Source: Rhizopus sp. PT2906
Lineage: Eukaryota > Mucoromycota > Mucoromycetes > Mucorales > Rhizopodaceae
Assembly: GCA_025529335.1 (NCBI GenBank)
Contig: JAMYHX010000025.1
Coordinates: 114,423-178,422, forward strand
Direction of reading: 5' to 3'
Length of the DNA stretch: 64,000 nucleotides
Shown here: positions 1-11,781 of the stretch, in pieces
Numbering within the stretch: the first letter of the stretch is position 1
Layout: every line of letters starts with the position of its first letter
The notes under the pieces: generated by a model
The model's database searches: none
Seen by the model: the letters and a program-made list of their open reading frames with translations, nothing else
What the model was told of the DNA's origin: nothing
Made by a program: the position numbers and the translations under genes

Positions 1-244
1 CAGCACTGCAAAGACTGATCCAATCTCAGCAACATTAACACCGAGCCCAAAGCTAGCCACTTTTAATAAAAGCGATAAGCCTTTTAAAGTTGACATGGCC
101 TCCTTTCAAGAGCAACTATCCAAGTTGGCGCTGGATCGACCGTCTACAGGTTTAATTCCCAAAGCACCAGAGGGTAGCAAAAAGGCATGGGCAAACCTTG
201 TCATGTCTTCTAGAGAGTCGACTACTACTTCTAAAGATGACTAA
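1..244 (+). CDS. C-terminal end of an unrecognised protein (5' cut by window edge)
   Basis: An open frame enters from the left edge at base 2 and ends at TAA 242-244, giving 80 residues. The segment is Ser/Thr/Pro-rich and low in complexity, with one short amphipathic stretch (SFQEQLSKLALDRPSTGL) near its middle and a Ser/Thr-rich tail ending KDD. I see no catalytic motif and no membrane segment. Codon choice looks like real coding sequence and an AT-rich untranslated region follows. The family cannot be decided from this tail, so no function is given. Confidence 0.6.
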   Translation, partial: STAKTDPISATLTPSPKLATFNKSDKPFKVDMASFQEQLSKLALDRPSTGLIPKAPEGSKKAWANLVMSSRESTTTSKDD

Positions 245-1181
245 AGTGGAGCACAAGTAACCAAATCAATTATGATTTTGCTATCTTCCTAAAAATAATA
301 CACTAGTTCTAATCACAATAAAATTATAAATAACATCCTTCAAAGGGCCCACCTTTAATTTTCTATATACTTTTCTGTAGGACAAGTGTATAAATAACAC
401 AACTCCTCACATACCAAAGGTGCTCATACATGTCCATAATCAACTGTCTATTATTGATCATCCTTAAAGGAGGCATTGTATAAACCCTGATAGACAAACG
501 TATCATACTTTTGTGACCAAAATACGAAGGGAGTAGTGTATCAAGTTAGAGTACGGAGAGCTTGGGGGAACGATTATGCCTTTCGTGACCATATTGCTTT
601 ACCTGTCACTACAGTTATAATAGTTGTATTGACTAAGGAGCACTCATCTGTGTATCAAAACCACACAGTTACTTCTAAAAGCCTAGATCAAATCTATAAA
701 AATTCTGAGAGCATCAGTATCACTCGTAGCATCATTGGTAGCAACAGTAGCTGATCATTTTAAATAAACGTGGCCTTATTCCAAAAGCAGACCCTCCTAT
801 TCGGAATCGGGCTTAAAGAGAAGAGGCATTTCCCGGAACTGGCGCTCACAGAATGAGAAACGACAGTGGCAAATCCAGGAGCAAAATTCTTGAAAGTCTC
901 TATATTTCGTAAATGGATACTGAGAACATTTTACAGTAAAGGTTGGACGAGAAGTCAAAGAAAGGAGTAAATTTAGCGACTATTTTTAATACAGTTTCTA
1001 TTATACTCGTACCCGTTCGTACGATCTCAATAAGACTATTTTAACGACTAGGGGATGGGGTTAACTGACAGCCCACACATCATTGTACGTAAATCAAACG
1101 TAACCTAATACCGTATTCTAAAAATCAGGCAATATTGTATAGTAAAAGATGTGGAAAGGGATCTATAATCTAAGATCTTGT

Positions 1182-1232
1182 ATTACAGGTGAACAATACG
1201 TTGGTTGAGACAACGTATTGTTCATTACAGGT
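1182..1232. repeat. Perfect 13-bp inverted repeat flanked by 9-bp direct repeats
   Basis: Arms GAACAATACGTTG (1191-1203) and CAACGTATTGTTC (1211-1223) are perfect reverse complements around a 7-nt spacer, GTTGAGA. Immediately outside on both sides is the same 9-mer, ATTACAGGT (1182-1190 and 1224-1232). The layout is direct repeat, inverted repeat, spacer, inverted repeat, direct repeat, with no bases between. That is how a tiny inserted element with a 9-bp target-site duplication would look. It could also be a regulatory cruciform. Confidence 0.85.
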
Positions 1233-3280
1233 AATTCAGTATTCATTTAGATGTCGCAGTAGTGACAAGGCATTTATATTAAACTTATTTTGGATCTTTT
1301 TACACTGTCCCTATTAAAGATTACTCGTTCTCTTTGTGTATCTCAAAATCTATTATCTATCTACATAATTTCGAAGTAACTGGTTTGAATATATGAATAC
1401 AACAAGTACATTGACCATAATAAGTTAAAATAGTAACATATCCTCGGTTAATGTGAAGAATAACGTAATGAGACCATAGGGTGCACTTTTACGACATATT
1501 TATTTATTGAAACGAATATTGGGACATCATGTAATACCTTACAGGCTCTAAGCATCTACATACCTCATTTGGAGCTACACCAAGCAGGTCACCGGGCAAA
1601 GGCTTAAAAGTTTATAGTTTATAGCAATGGGAATTGAAAATGAAAATACAAAATTGAACCTTGCATAAAGCAGCCAAGTTGCAGAAGATGCAACTTCTTT
1701 ATGGAAGAAATTAACAGCCGTAAATTATTAAGCCTTTATCGTCAGGAGACTTTTCTATCGGGTACATTTTTTCTTGGTTAAATAGGGAACAAACCTTTCT
1801 ATGCAGTCCAGACCTTACTAAACGAAAACTAAAACAGAATATAGTAACCATTAGTCACGAACTGTTATTATGTCATATGTACGATTAAAGGCTACGAGAA
1901 AGCAAATGCGAAGGCTGATCATGAAGTTACAGCGCAGTACGCGGATACCTTTTGCATCATAGTATCACTTCAAAAGCTCGAGGTCTTTTTTGGCGAAGCA
2001 TTTACTTCATCCCGTGATAAGTAATGACAGCCGTAGACTCAATTCGTGATTTTTATAGTTTCATTGATAAGCTGCTTTTTTGTGAGTTTTCTTAACAGCA
2101 ACATGTAAATATACTTTAGATGACATAAATCTCTTTTTCTCACCCACTCACTTTCTCTCTCTCTTTTGCTGTCTCTTATTGGTATTAGATAGACTACTCC
2201 GAGCTTAAGAAGGCATGCTACAAACGGATGGGTAATTCTAGGGGTTATAATTCATAATCAGCACAGTTTTTCCGACAGACCGACAGGTTTTTTCTAACTC
2301 CTTTACTGTTACTGTATGACGGATGATTGGCCTGTGTATGCTTTCACAAAATCATGATAGTAAGAGAAGAAAAAGAGGAAGCGCCAATTCGCAGATTAAG
2401 ATTCTCAATGGTTCAAAGCACAAGCACAAATTGAGGAAAATAAAGCTCAGCTTGCATCATCTAGTTTCCTTCTTTTATTCTCCTAGAAAAAGACAGGTAC
2501 AGGTTAGGCTGAAGAAGGAGTACATGAAGATTTATTGTTTATCTTGGAGCATTTGATATGTTTATACTTATTCCCATCTCTCTGGAACCTACATAAACAC
2601 GCACAACAAACATTATGCAGAGATGGTCATCAATCTGTGTATGTGTTCAAGTTACTGGATTTGATGGGTCTAACGATAAACGTTAATGCCAACCTTCTTA
2701 TTTTAGATAAAAACAGGTTCAGATTGTAACAGAGTAAGGAAGTTGTTATGTCTCATTCAAGTTTTTTTTTTAACCTCTTTTTTGGGCAAATAATATAAAC
2801 AATGGTTCAGAGGTAATGCGATTGTTTTCTCTCTCTCAATTCTCTTTTTCTTTTCCGAATTTTATTATTAAAAAAGGAAAATAACAAATGTTTGAGACAT
2901 GCAATGAGGCTTTGAATTACAGGTTTAAATTTGTGTTTGTATGAGAGTCAGTTCAAGCATGCGAATACGGATTATCTTTTTATATACAAATCTCTACTGA
3001 CACATGATGGTTCAAAACACAGAACGCGCGTAATTGAAAGCTTTTTTTGTGCGAAGGGTATTACGATGGGTAATTATAGCACCATATGATCTATATAAAA
3101 GTTTGTTTGTTCAATAGTCTAAGTGTACGATCTTTAGAATGGCTGGATCGGTCATAAGTACTGGCTACAATCGAGGTCTAGTATGTCTAGAGAAAGTTGT
3201 CATGCATGCGGGGAGCCAATTAGAGTGATACAATCTGCAGCGTATCACCTACTCAAGGCAAAACACTGCAACGATCTTTA

Positions 3281-3303
3281 TTTTTTTTTTTTTTTTTTTT
3301 TTT
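3281..3303. repeat. Poly-T run (23 nt)
   Basis: Uninterrupted run of T in the gene-poor region. No feature is attached to it. Its length may be imprecise because homopolymers are error-prone in assemblies. Confidence 0.9.
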
Positions 3304-5356
3304 CACAAAGGTGACTATCAAGAAAAAGATATATTAAAGATTAATAAAGCAAAAATAGAAAAATAGATAGAGAGAGACGTCTTTTAAGGTTTAATAAGTA
3401 TACTTAGGATCAAAGGGATAAATTGACTTTATTGAATCGATTGATTTCTGCAGGCTGTGGGACACTCAGGTTTATCTACGATAAGTATGATATCAATATA
3501 TGCGCTTCGATCGAAAGTCTGTATTTTTACTACTAAAGTCACGGAAGAGTGTAAAAAAAATAAATAAATAAATATATAACAAACGTCTGCATGGGACTAT
3601 ACAATCTGATAATTGTTATATAGGGAAATTATGTCAATAGAGCATTCTGATATTCTAAATGGCTTAAAATAAAGTAGAATTTCGTACATTTTGAAAATCG
3701 ATTTGGGCCGTGTTCTTTGGGCTCTACGTCCTATCCTCCCGCATGTTTGTTGTTATTCTCTTAGAGTATACAAACAGCTACTGTGTGGCACAAATATTAC
3801 TAGTATTCATGAATTAGACCGAGACTATACCTATCTCAAACGATGTCATGTTCAGAGGCCTCGCACTACTGTTTCTATCTGACATTTTTCCTTGGTATCG
3901 TTAGGCTTTTTATTTATAGTAAAAAAAAAAAAAGGACATACATCACTGCATCTAAGATCAACCGTATGCATGCACCACTGTTTTGCATTATGATTGACTG
4001 TGTAGATACACATAAGTTTTCTACGATGGACAAGGAAAAAGCTAGCTTCGAAATCAAAAAGAGTGACAACCGTTGCCACGTTGTAGGCACAAGTGTCAAT
4101 TGTTTTCAAAATAATTTCTCCCTTCTTCTACTTGACTACAGCCACTCTTGACAAAAAAAAAAGTTGTAAGGCAGATCCTTGAAATGCTAGCTCAAAATAG
4201 GAGAAAAATATTTCCATATGTCCGCTCACGGGAAGTCATGGACAAGTTAGCCCTCATGAGATCCTGCAGTTGACACAGTTTTTTTTCTATCTTTTTGCAT
4301 TTTTAGGCACCCAGCCACTTGTCATTTGATGTAATCAAGTGCCAATGAGTGTGTCCATGCGCTCTTACTTCTCACTCACTAAACAAACAAACAAAAGCCA
4401 AAGAAACTCATTGGGTGGCAGCATTTAGAGCACAGATAGAATTCAGGAACACAAAGAACTATCTGTCAACTTGGATTTTACGAACGGGAGAGAAAGCAAT
4501 CATTATGTTATCAAGTGCTAAACTATATGCTAAGGAAAAGGGAGTTAGATGTAAAGAACAAAGGGATAAAATGATAAAAGATCGAATAGCTGACAAAGTA
4601 GTGGCAAATAAAGAGCGAAAAAGGGGGGAAATGGAAGGGATAATGTAAGAAAGAAATGTATATTTGTTACTCATGAAACAAATGAAAAGTAATATTGGCA
4701 GTAGCACTTCTTTATGCTACTATTTAATGCAAATTATAGTTTTATTGTCGGATGTACAAAGGGTGCAATGAAGTGTACATTGCTCAAGTATTAGCAGTGC
4801 ATACAGAAGAGTGACTCAATTGAGAAGTAACAGAAACAGGTTTGAATGGCCCTATGCATTAGTGGTGCAGAGCCCACAGTATATCCAAATTTGTCAACTT
4901 GCAAACTATAAATTACACTCAGAGGGACAGGGGACAATCGTTGTTGTATGCCACAAAAAAGTAAGGAGACATTATTCAAAACATAGATGACAAGAAAACT
5001 TGGTTAACGTAATACAATTGACGACCCAACTAAAGATAAAAATCTGAATTCATATCACACTCAAGAACATTTGTTCCCTTGTAAATCTAAGGGAGGTTCT
5101 TCTCAATATCTTAATAAGACCAAATTAACCAGTTTGCATGGCTCCATTGCTAATGACAAAAATTTTTTAAAGTTAAGTTACTAAACATATTAGTTCTTGT
5201 GTAATCTAAAAAGGGGGTACAAGCGCACAAAGATAGTGACAGAGCAAGAGAAACTAAAGAGAGAAAGAAAGGGGAGGGTACTAGCGTGTCAAAAAGATGA
5301 AATGAAGATTTGTGCTTTGTTTCTTTTTTGGGATGTAGAACCAAAGTTGAAAATCC

Positions 5357-5367
5357 TATATAAATAG
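5357..5367 (+). promoter_or_regulatory. TATA box of the CarRP-like gene
   Basis: TATATAAATAG lies 85 bp upstream of the ATG at 5452. Between them is a pyrimidine-rich leader, with a run of T just before the start. I did not find a convincing copy of the light-response motifs described for Mucorales carotenoid promoters, but I could not search systematically. Confidence 0.5.
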
Positions 5368-5451
5368 CCACCATTCTTCACCCTTTTCGTTTTTTATTTA
5401 CCTTTCTTTTATTTGACAATCAAGTCCTTTTTTTTTTTATAAAATCATAAA

Positions 5452-7426
5452 ATGTCTACACTCTTCAACTCATTCATCATTGCTTTATTCATCTTTTCTA
5501 TATATCGACCATTTATAAGCAAACTTGACAAGGTCAAATATATCACACTTGGCTCTATTTCATTCTTAATACCCTTTACTCTACATCAACACACTCAGTC
5601 AAGGAATACACACAATATCAATGGAACATTCACAAGTGATAGCATTTTAAAATTAAGGACATGGAATAACCTTACTGTCCAACTGCATGATAACGACAAC
5701 ACCTTCTTATTAAATGACTCATTCACCCTTTTATGCATCACTATATTTACAGTCTCACTCTGTGGGTTGCTCACTAGATGGCATTTTCCAATTACATTTG
5801 TCAAGCCTAATTCTAATATTTATATTTCCGGTTTAATGCGTCATGGAATATCAATTTGTCTCGTTGTACTAGCTATATTAAGGTAACTATTTTATTATAA
5901 TATTTCATTGTATCCCTCACTCACCCACATGGCCACTCCTTAATAGAAACTCCTCTAATTATATACTTTCATTTACCTTGGCTTCTATTGGTGGCCTCTG
6001 GTACCTGTCAGGGCCTTACCTTATTAGAAGATGGAAGGCCATCTCTACATCTTTATTTATCTCTTCTACTGCCGCGTATCTCATTTGTAACTCCTCAAAG
6101 CATGGCTTCTTCCACACCTTGTCCTATCAACACGCTTTGGCCTTTGCTGCTCTCTTGGTCATCGTCTGTAACGTCATGGACCATCTCGACGCTATCTTAA
6201 ACACATATCCTCACTTGATTACCTGCGACAAAGATAAACAAGCCAAACTTCAAGACCCTTTAACTACTACCTACTGGGTGGCCATCTTTAGACTCATCTT
6301 GAACATGCCCTCTGAATCCGATCTTCACACAGGTCCTATTGAGGATTTAAACACCGCCATTCGCTCTCTTGGTCCTGCATCCCGCTCATGGAAGACGATG
6401 GCTGCTTTATTCCCTGCGAACCTTCGCCAAGACCTCTGTCTCCTTTACTCCTTCTTCCGTACTGCCGATGATTTAGTTGATGACGCCCCTACTCCTGAAC
6501 AGTGTGAACAAAACCTGGTAACAATCCGAAAGTTCCTTCGTGATGTCTTTACCGAAGCATCCGAAAAGGAAGATCGTGTTGTAGCCACCACAGACGATGA
6601 CTTATCTGTGCCTTCACATGTTGACTGGAATTACTATGCCTCGATGCTTCCAAATGATGATGTATTGGCCATATTTAGAAACTTTGCTCGTATCTCTCAT
6701 TACCTTTGCCCTCGTGCCATGTTTGAGCTCACAGAAGCCTGGGAGCTCGATCTTCGTGGAAAGCCTATCAAAAAGCAATCAGACTTACTCCGCTATGCTG
6801 CTTTAATCTCTGGTACCTTTGGTGAACTCTGTACTTGTGTCATTATGTACAAGACTGGTCGCGGTAACTGGGGTGGTCGAGATAAGACTGTTCGTAACGA
6901 AGACGTCTTGTCTAGAGCAAGAGCTACTGGTCAATGCCTTCAACTGATCAACATTGCTCGTGATATCATTGCTGACAGTCTTGTGGGTCGCTGCTATGTG
7001 CCTCTTCAATACATGCCTCATCCTCCTCAAGCTATCTATCAACTCTTGAAATTCGCTAGAAACCCCATGCAAGTAGGAGAAGGCACACTCAAATCATTTG
7101 CTATCCGTATCCTGAACTTGGCCGACCAAATCTCTGACAAGGCTCAAAGGGGAATCGATGGCTTACCTGAGGAAGTGCAAGATAGTATCCGTGCTGCTTT
7201 TGAAATCTATACTGCCATTGGTCCCGCTCTCCGTAATGATCCTGGCTTTCCTATTCGCGCCAAGGTTCCCAAGCGTCAACAACAATGGATCGCACTCCGT
7301 TGCATCTACGGTTTCCGTGGCCCTGTCGCCCGCGCAATCGCTTCTGCTTACTATCAAGCCGTATCTGCTTACTTTGGTACCTTTGATCGTCTATCCACAG
7401 TAAGAACTACAACCAAGTCTTACTGA
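5452..7426 (+). CDS. CarRP/CarRA-like protein: intact phytoene synthase domain, degenerate lycopene cyclase domain
   Basis: Two exons, 5452-5882 and 5947-7426 (64-nt GT-AG intron, split Arg codon), encode 636 residues, close to full-length CarRP. The N-terminal 250 residues are several hydrophobic segments that align with the membrane R (lycopene cyclase) domain; TRWHF near 108-112 matches the family's MRWHL. The family's acidic motifs are gone: PLEEYMFF is LLNDSFTL (about 87-94), PVEEFMFF is SYQHALAF (about 203-210), and the WDN and TWD sites are also lost. The C-terminal half is a good trans-isoprenyl diphosphate synthase, which normally joins two geranylgeranyl diphosphates into phytoene. 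Both Asp-rich metal sites are present: DDLVDD (318-323) and NIARDIIAD with DxxxD at 483-487. Inference: a paralogue that kept phytoene (or squalene-like) synthesis and lost cyclisation. It sits alone; no carB desaturase is within the window. Confidence 0.88.
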
Positions 7427-9066
7427 ATTATTTAAAATCTCTTAATATTATCATTGTACACAGTTTATAACTATTATTTTTTCTTATTCATTTTGTATAT
7501 CACATCTTATTTGTCTATATTTATATATAAAGAAAACTTATCTTTTTTTTTTTTCAAGTTAGACTTTTTATCATTAAACTAAATTTTTATAGAGTATTTC
7601 CTAATAGTACTTGTTTTTCTTTGCATTTCAATGATGAGCTTGCTCTCCTAAATGTATTCAATCCATGTAACTGCAGTAGAGCTTTCTTGATGTGGAGAGG
7701 GAGGGTTATAAGCCAACGAGTCGATCTTGAGTGTTTTAGCATCTCTTTTACTCTCCTTTTTTTTTCTGAGTATAATAATATCGAAAAATGCATAGTATCC
7801 CTTTCTCTTTTATAGTGATGTTGCAACATAAATTAAAAAAGATGAAAAAAAGCAAATGTGATGTTGAATAAAGATGAAAAAAAAAACACTTGGAAATACA
7901 TATAAAGAAACTATTATACACTTTTAGGTTGAAAAGATTGCCGTAAAACCTCCTATCAACAATATTCGTAGCCTACTTTTAAACCTGTTTATCTTTTTCA
8001 GTATTCTCGAACGAGTTCATGTTGTATAGCGTCTGATCTGTAGGGTGTAATATAATCACTGTACGAACGATCCATATAATAAACATAAATTAAAGAAAGG
8101 CGATTCTTGGTCATAGTTCAATCCGTATTTGTCGGACTATCGACAATGTAAAGACGACAGTTAAGTAAAAGCTATCGATTTTCATTAAGGCATAACTTGG
8201 CAGCAAGAGAAGCTTGTGCGCTATTTGCTTATTTTTTTTAATGAAAAGCTTCTCTTATTGTTTAGTTGCGTCATCTATCTTAAATGGATGTATTGATTAC
8301 GTTTCATCATGATGAATACAGTAAAAACAATTTCTGCCTGGGCTCAAGTAGTATGAATCAACTTTTACTCCTTTTGAATGGTTAAAACCTTAGATTTGAA
8401 TTGCAGCAGATAAGATTTAGAACAATATGACCAATATGCATCATCGATAGTAAAATATCTCATGTATAATGTATATTTTCATCAAAGCATAAAGTTAAAT
8501 AGAATGACTGTATTGGAGCCTAATGCTTACAATTGTGAATTCTTTCCAAGCCTAATTTACTTCTCGCAATGTAATAAAGTTCAAAAATGACTAGAGCTAA
8601 AGTTGAATGATGATCAAAACTTGTATCAAATCACTGGATACTTATCTAATGCATATGGTGTATTTCCCCATTTGATTCATTATATCGACCATATCAACAA
8701 CTGACTTCATATGAACTACTTTACCTCATGCTTACTTTATATCTTGACTATTCTCCCAATTACAGCAATGTGACCAACTTATTGCTGTTTACCTCAGCAG
8801 AAATAGATAAGTGTACTCGCAGCTTCTTTATCGATATACTATTGGCAATACATGATCTATGACAATCACTTTCATTAATAAGCAGAAACGATATGATTTC
8901 GTCAGCTTGATAATGAATCCTTGGATTGATAAAGCATCACAATAATCGAGAGCTCTTTATCCTTTCACCCTTTGATCAGTCTTTATAAATTTCTTTCTTT
9001 CTCTCTCTTTCTCTTTTTCGTGGCTTATATTTTGATATAGTCTACTTGCTGAAAGTTAGGCTAACA
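7427..9066. other. Gene-poor region downstream of the CarRP-like gene
   Basis: Begins with the T-rich 3' untranslated region. Contains an 11-bp inverted repeat (AAGAGAAGCTT 8205-8215 with AAGCTTCTCTT 8246-8256, 30-nt spacer). Between 8700 and 8950 there are only short frames. No family is recognised. Confidence 0.5.
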
Positions 9067-9493
9067 ACATGGTAAATTGGAAAAGACTTTGAAAGGGAGC
9101 AGGCTCATGCGCCATGAGTTGATGACGATGACGCAGGAGGTTGAACCAATGTACGATAAAACTAAAAGCTTGTATTTAACGACAAGGTTGAGTCTCTTCC
9201 AAGAGTAATCAGCTTTTTTTTTTTATTAAATGAAGGTATGGGGAAAACTACTTATAGACAAAGGTAAAGGTTCTAACCACTTATTGAAGGAAGAAACTCT
9301 GGTAAATCTGAAGCGCTACATGCTTCACTCAATGAAAAATTGAAGAAAAGTCCATACGGTCCAAGCCCACAATGGCTATCAAAAATCATCAAGATAAACA
9401 CTGTAAGGCTTTTGCAAAAAAAAAAAAAAGAGATTACAAAGGAATGGCTGAACGATTTCCCCTTTTCGGAGTCTTCTGATTCCAATTGACTGT
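9067..9493 (+). pseudogene. Exon-like remnants of an unrecognised gene
   Basis: Two coding-looking blocks lie in the same orientation. The first (about 9067-9208) contains KLEKTLKGSRLMRHELMTMT and ends LSLFQE plus stop. The second (about 9276-9493) contains SEALHASLNEKLKKSPYGPS, then PQWLSKIIKINT, a 14-A run and EITKEWLNDFPFSESSDSN plus stop. A branch-like TTCTAAC and an AG precede block two, so the blocks may be exons. A TATAAATT-like box and a pyrimidine tract stand at about 8985-9020. No family is recognised. It may be a fast-evolving small gene or a decayed one. Confidence 0.35.
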
Positions 9494-10705
9494 ATTTCAT
9501 ATTTCTACATTATTATAGACTCTAACTTCCTTTTAGAAATCTCAAGATGCAATGATGTACCTTATAAGTCGTTCTATTTTTCAAAAAGATGAAAGATGGC
9601 TCAATCGATTATTTTTTTATTGACAAGATGATTGCTATCTTTGTCATAACTGATGGATTGCCTTATCAAAATATAGTTTGTAAATGAATAGACGCGTCTT
9701 TAAAAAGTTAAATAAACACGATTCTATTTAAACATGCAAAATAATGAACATGCTTTTATGCATATCGTATGATTGTCCAAGTTATTCTCTGTATCCTTTT
9801 ATTTTGTGTTATTCATGCAAGTCTATTTACGTACTGTCATTCAAATCTTGAAACTCCTACATCACTAGTTGTAATACCCATACTTGTGATTCATAGTTAT
9901 GAATTGATAACTACTGTTATTACATTCTGTCTTAAAAAAATAACTCAAACTAATTAAAGGTTGATAACAATATTAGAAAAAGATTACTTAATCTCTTTTC
10001 CTTGTCTGTTCTTTATCATCCATTTATCTTGTATGGTCTCTACAAACATACTCCTATGTTGTCCAAAAATATAATCCGTTTGAACTGCAAATATGTTCTC
10101 ATGTGCTTTAAATAATCTCCAAGTAGTTGTCTCAGATATCCAATTCTATTTCCGATGATTGTAAGATTATCTCTATTTCTTTGCATAATACTTTGTAGGA
10201 ATAAATTTTCTGTAGACAGTGTTAATGACACTGGTTATTATACACTCACAGGTTAACAATATATATATATATATATATACAATACGTCAAATGATTTGTT
10301 GTTGTTGCCTATTACACTCAAGAAGCACAAACGAACCAAATGGGCAAAACGGCTAATTGTATCAATACCAACAAATTGAACAGACGACCAAAGTAATGAT
10401 ATCAGATAATAATTAATTTCCCCTCATTTAAACCAAAATAATCTAAGCTTCATTCAGTTCAATCAATCTTGTTCTAAAAATGATTTTTGGCTGAAAAAAA
10501 AAAGTACACTTCAGAAAGATAGAAACGACCAAGTTTGTTACACGAACAGGTGTAACGATTGGTCTGATATAAATTGAGTAAAAAACACTGAAAAATTCTT
10601 TAAAAGGCACTGCACCTAAAAATACCCAACGTAACTCCTTTATAACTGCAGCTGTTTTTCTTTTCTCTTCTTTTCTTTCCCTTTATTCCATCCTGTTGTT
10701 AAATC
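9494..10705. other. Gene-poor region with a TA microsatellite
   Basis: Holds a (TA)n run at about 10258-10279. A short minus-strand frame (10231-10040) has a coding-like stretch, IMQRNRDNLTIIGNRIGYLR, but no start context or family. The last 100 bp before 10706 are pyrimidine-rich leader of the next gene. Confidence 0.45.
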
Positions 10706-11389
10706 ATGGTAAAGCTTTTAGTCTTATTATCTACTCTGGCGATTGCTGTTAGTGCCGATGTCCAGTCTTCGATTGGGTTATTCAATGTAAGCTCGCCAGC
10801 ACCCAACGCTCCTTTTGTTGCAAGCCGAGTCTTGCCGTGCGTTTATACCGTTGCAAGCAATGCTACTTCAGATAGTAATGTATATTTTAATCCTTTATGC
10901 ACAATTCGCTGACTTTTGTTAGATCTTCAACTCTCTATCTCACTTAATTCTGGCAACACCACTACTGTCATCAATCCTAGTGCGGATATTTCTCAAGGAT
11001 ACAGTTTCCAAAAAAACATCGGTGGTGCAACTGTTTATGAACATCAATTTAATGTAAGTGTATAATCAAATGAGAGGGAAAGAAGGGGCGACAATGTCGA
11101 TTGCATATGTGTTTAACATTGTTTATAGTATCAAATTCCCACAAACACAACAGCCGGTTCCTATCAAGTCATTTTTACTGATAATGTATCTCAGACAAAT
11201 CTTTCAATTCCTATTACTATTTCTGCTGCACCACCTACGTCGTCTGTCCAAAGTCCTAGTGCATCTGGCTCGAGTTCACCTTCTCAATCAAGTACATCAT
11301 CTTCCATATTCAAGCCCAGCTCAGCCGGTAGCACTCTCGCTATACCAAAGGCATTGCTCTTCATGAGCCCTCTTCTTGTAATCTTTTAA
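10706..11389 (+). CDS. Small secreted Ser/Thr-rich protein, probably GPI-anchored (Kre9/Knh1-like N-terminal fold)
   Basis: Exons 10706-10874, 10923-11053 and 11129-11389 give 186 residues. Residues 1-18 are a signal peptide (MVKLLVLLSTLAIAVSA). A compact beta-rich domain follows, with the motif N-V-S-S-P-...-G/A-x-LPC near 24-47. Then comes a Ser/Pro-rich linker and a hydrophobic tail (LLFMSPLLVIF) of the kind removed on GPI attachment. It is clearly related to the minus-strand gene at 34466-33842 (NVTSP...MLPC, same intron position). The Ser-Thr-rich GPI-anchored (Kre9/Knh1 N-terminal) family acts in cell-wall beta-glucan assembly in yeasts; its role here is inferred only. The first donor must be GATA|GTAATG, because only that keeps the frame matching the paralogue. 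Confidence 0.75.
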
Positions 11390-11781
11390 GCCATTCAGAC
11401 TGTTTAATTTTTAATTTGTGTACAGAAGTATTTTAAAAGTAATAATAAACCCTTTCTTAGGAAAAGAACTACGTCCATTCTTTAGTTACACAAACTACTT
11501 GACAGATCATGGTACCTTTATTCAAAAACAAATTAGTACAAACACATTTAAGAGACCAGTTTCCATAGAGATGAATGGATAGCAGTATTTGACTGTTATC
11601 CATAGAGAGAAACTGTAATTTACTATTGCAACTTTGCCCCCGACTTCTGCCTTTCATGCACTGGTCATGTCTCAAACTAATTTGATTGGCTCAGCTTTTT
11701 TTTTTCTTCTAAAAAGAATAAAATAAGCCACAGGAGTATATCTTTTTTTGTTATTTCTTAAACTGTGTACATAAGAAAGAA
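11390..11781. other. Intergenic spacer
   Basis: 3' untranslated region of the secreted-protein gene and 5' region of PWP2. No separate gene is seen. Confidence 0.6.

Larger units (their letters stand above)
245..5356. other. 5.1-kb gene-poor AT-rich region
   Basis: No open frame longer than about 100 codons here shows family resemblance. Contents seen: a perfect hairpin with flanking direct repeats at 1182-1232 (separate entry), a 23-T run at 3281-3303, and a possible exon remnant near 2189-2230 reading DYSELKKACYKRMG after an AG acceptor, followed at 2340-2530 by Lys/Arg-rich pieces in shifting frames. The longest frames (3843-4151, 4349-4648) have no recognisable domain. The region may hold decayed genes or long regulatory DNA. 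Confidence 0.5.

Noticed and set aside
2189..2530. DYSELKKACYKRMG after an AG, recalling SPX-like domain starts
   Set aside because: Only 14 residues, followed by stops in all frames; too short to name a family.
3281..3303. Poly-T run as a retroposon tail
   Set aside because: No adjacent element or target-site duplication could be seen.
4349..4648. 99-codon plus-strand frame, Lys-rich
   Set aside because: Low-complexity, no family, no promoter or splice context; an opposite frame is open over the same bases. Probably chance.
9273..9500. 75-codon minus-strand frame with a signal-like hydrophobic run
   Set aside because: It is the antisense of the coding-like plus-strand block; its poly-Phe comes from the poly-A run.
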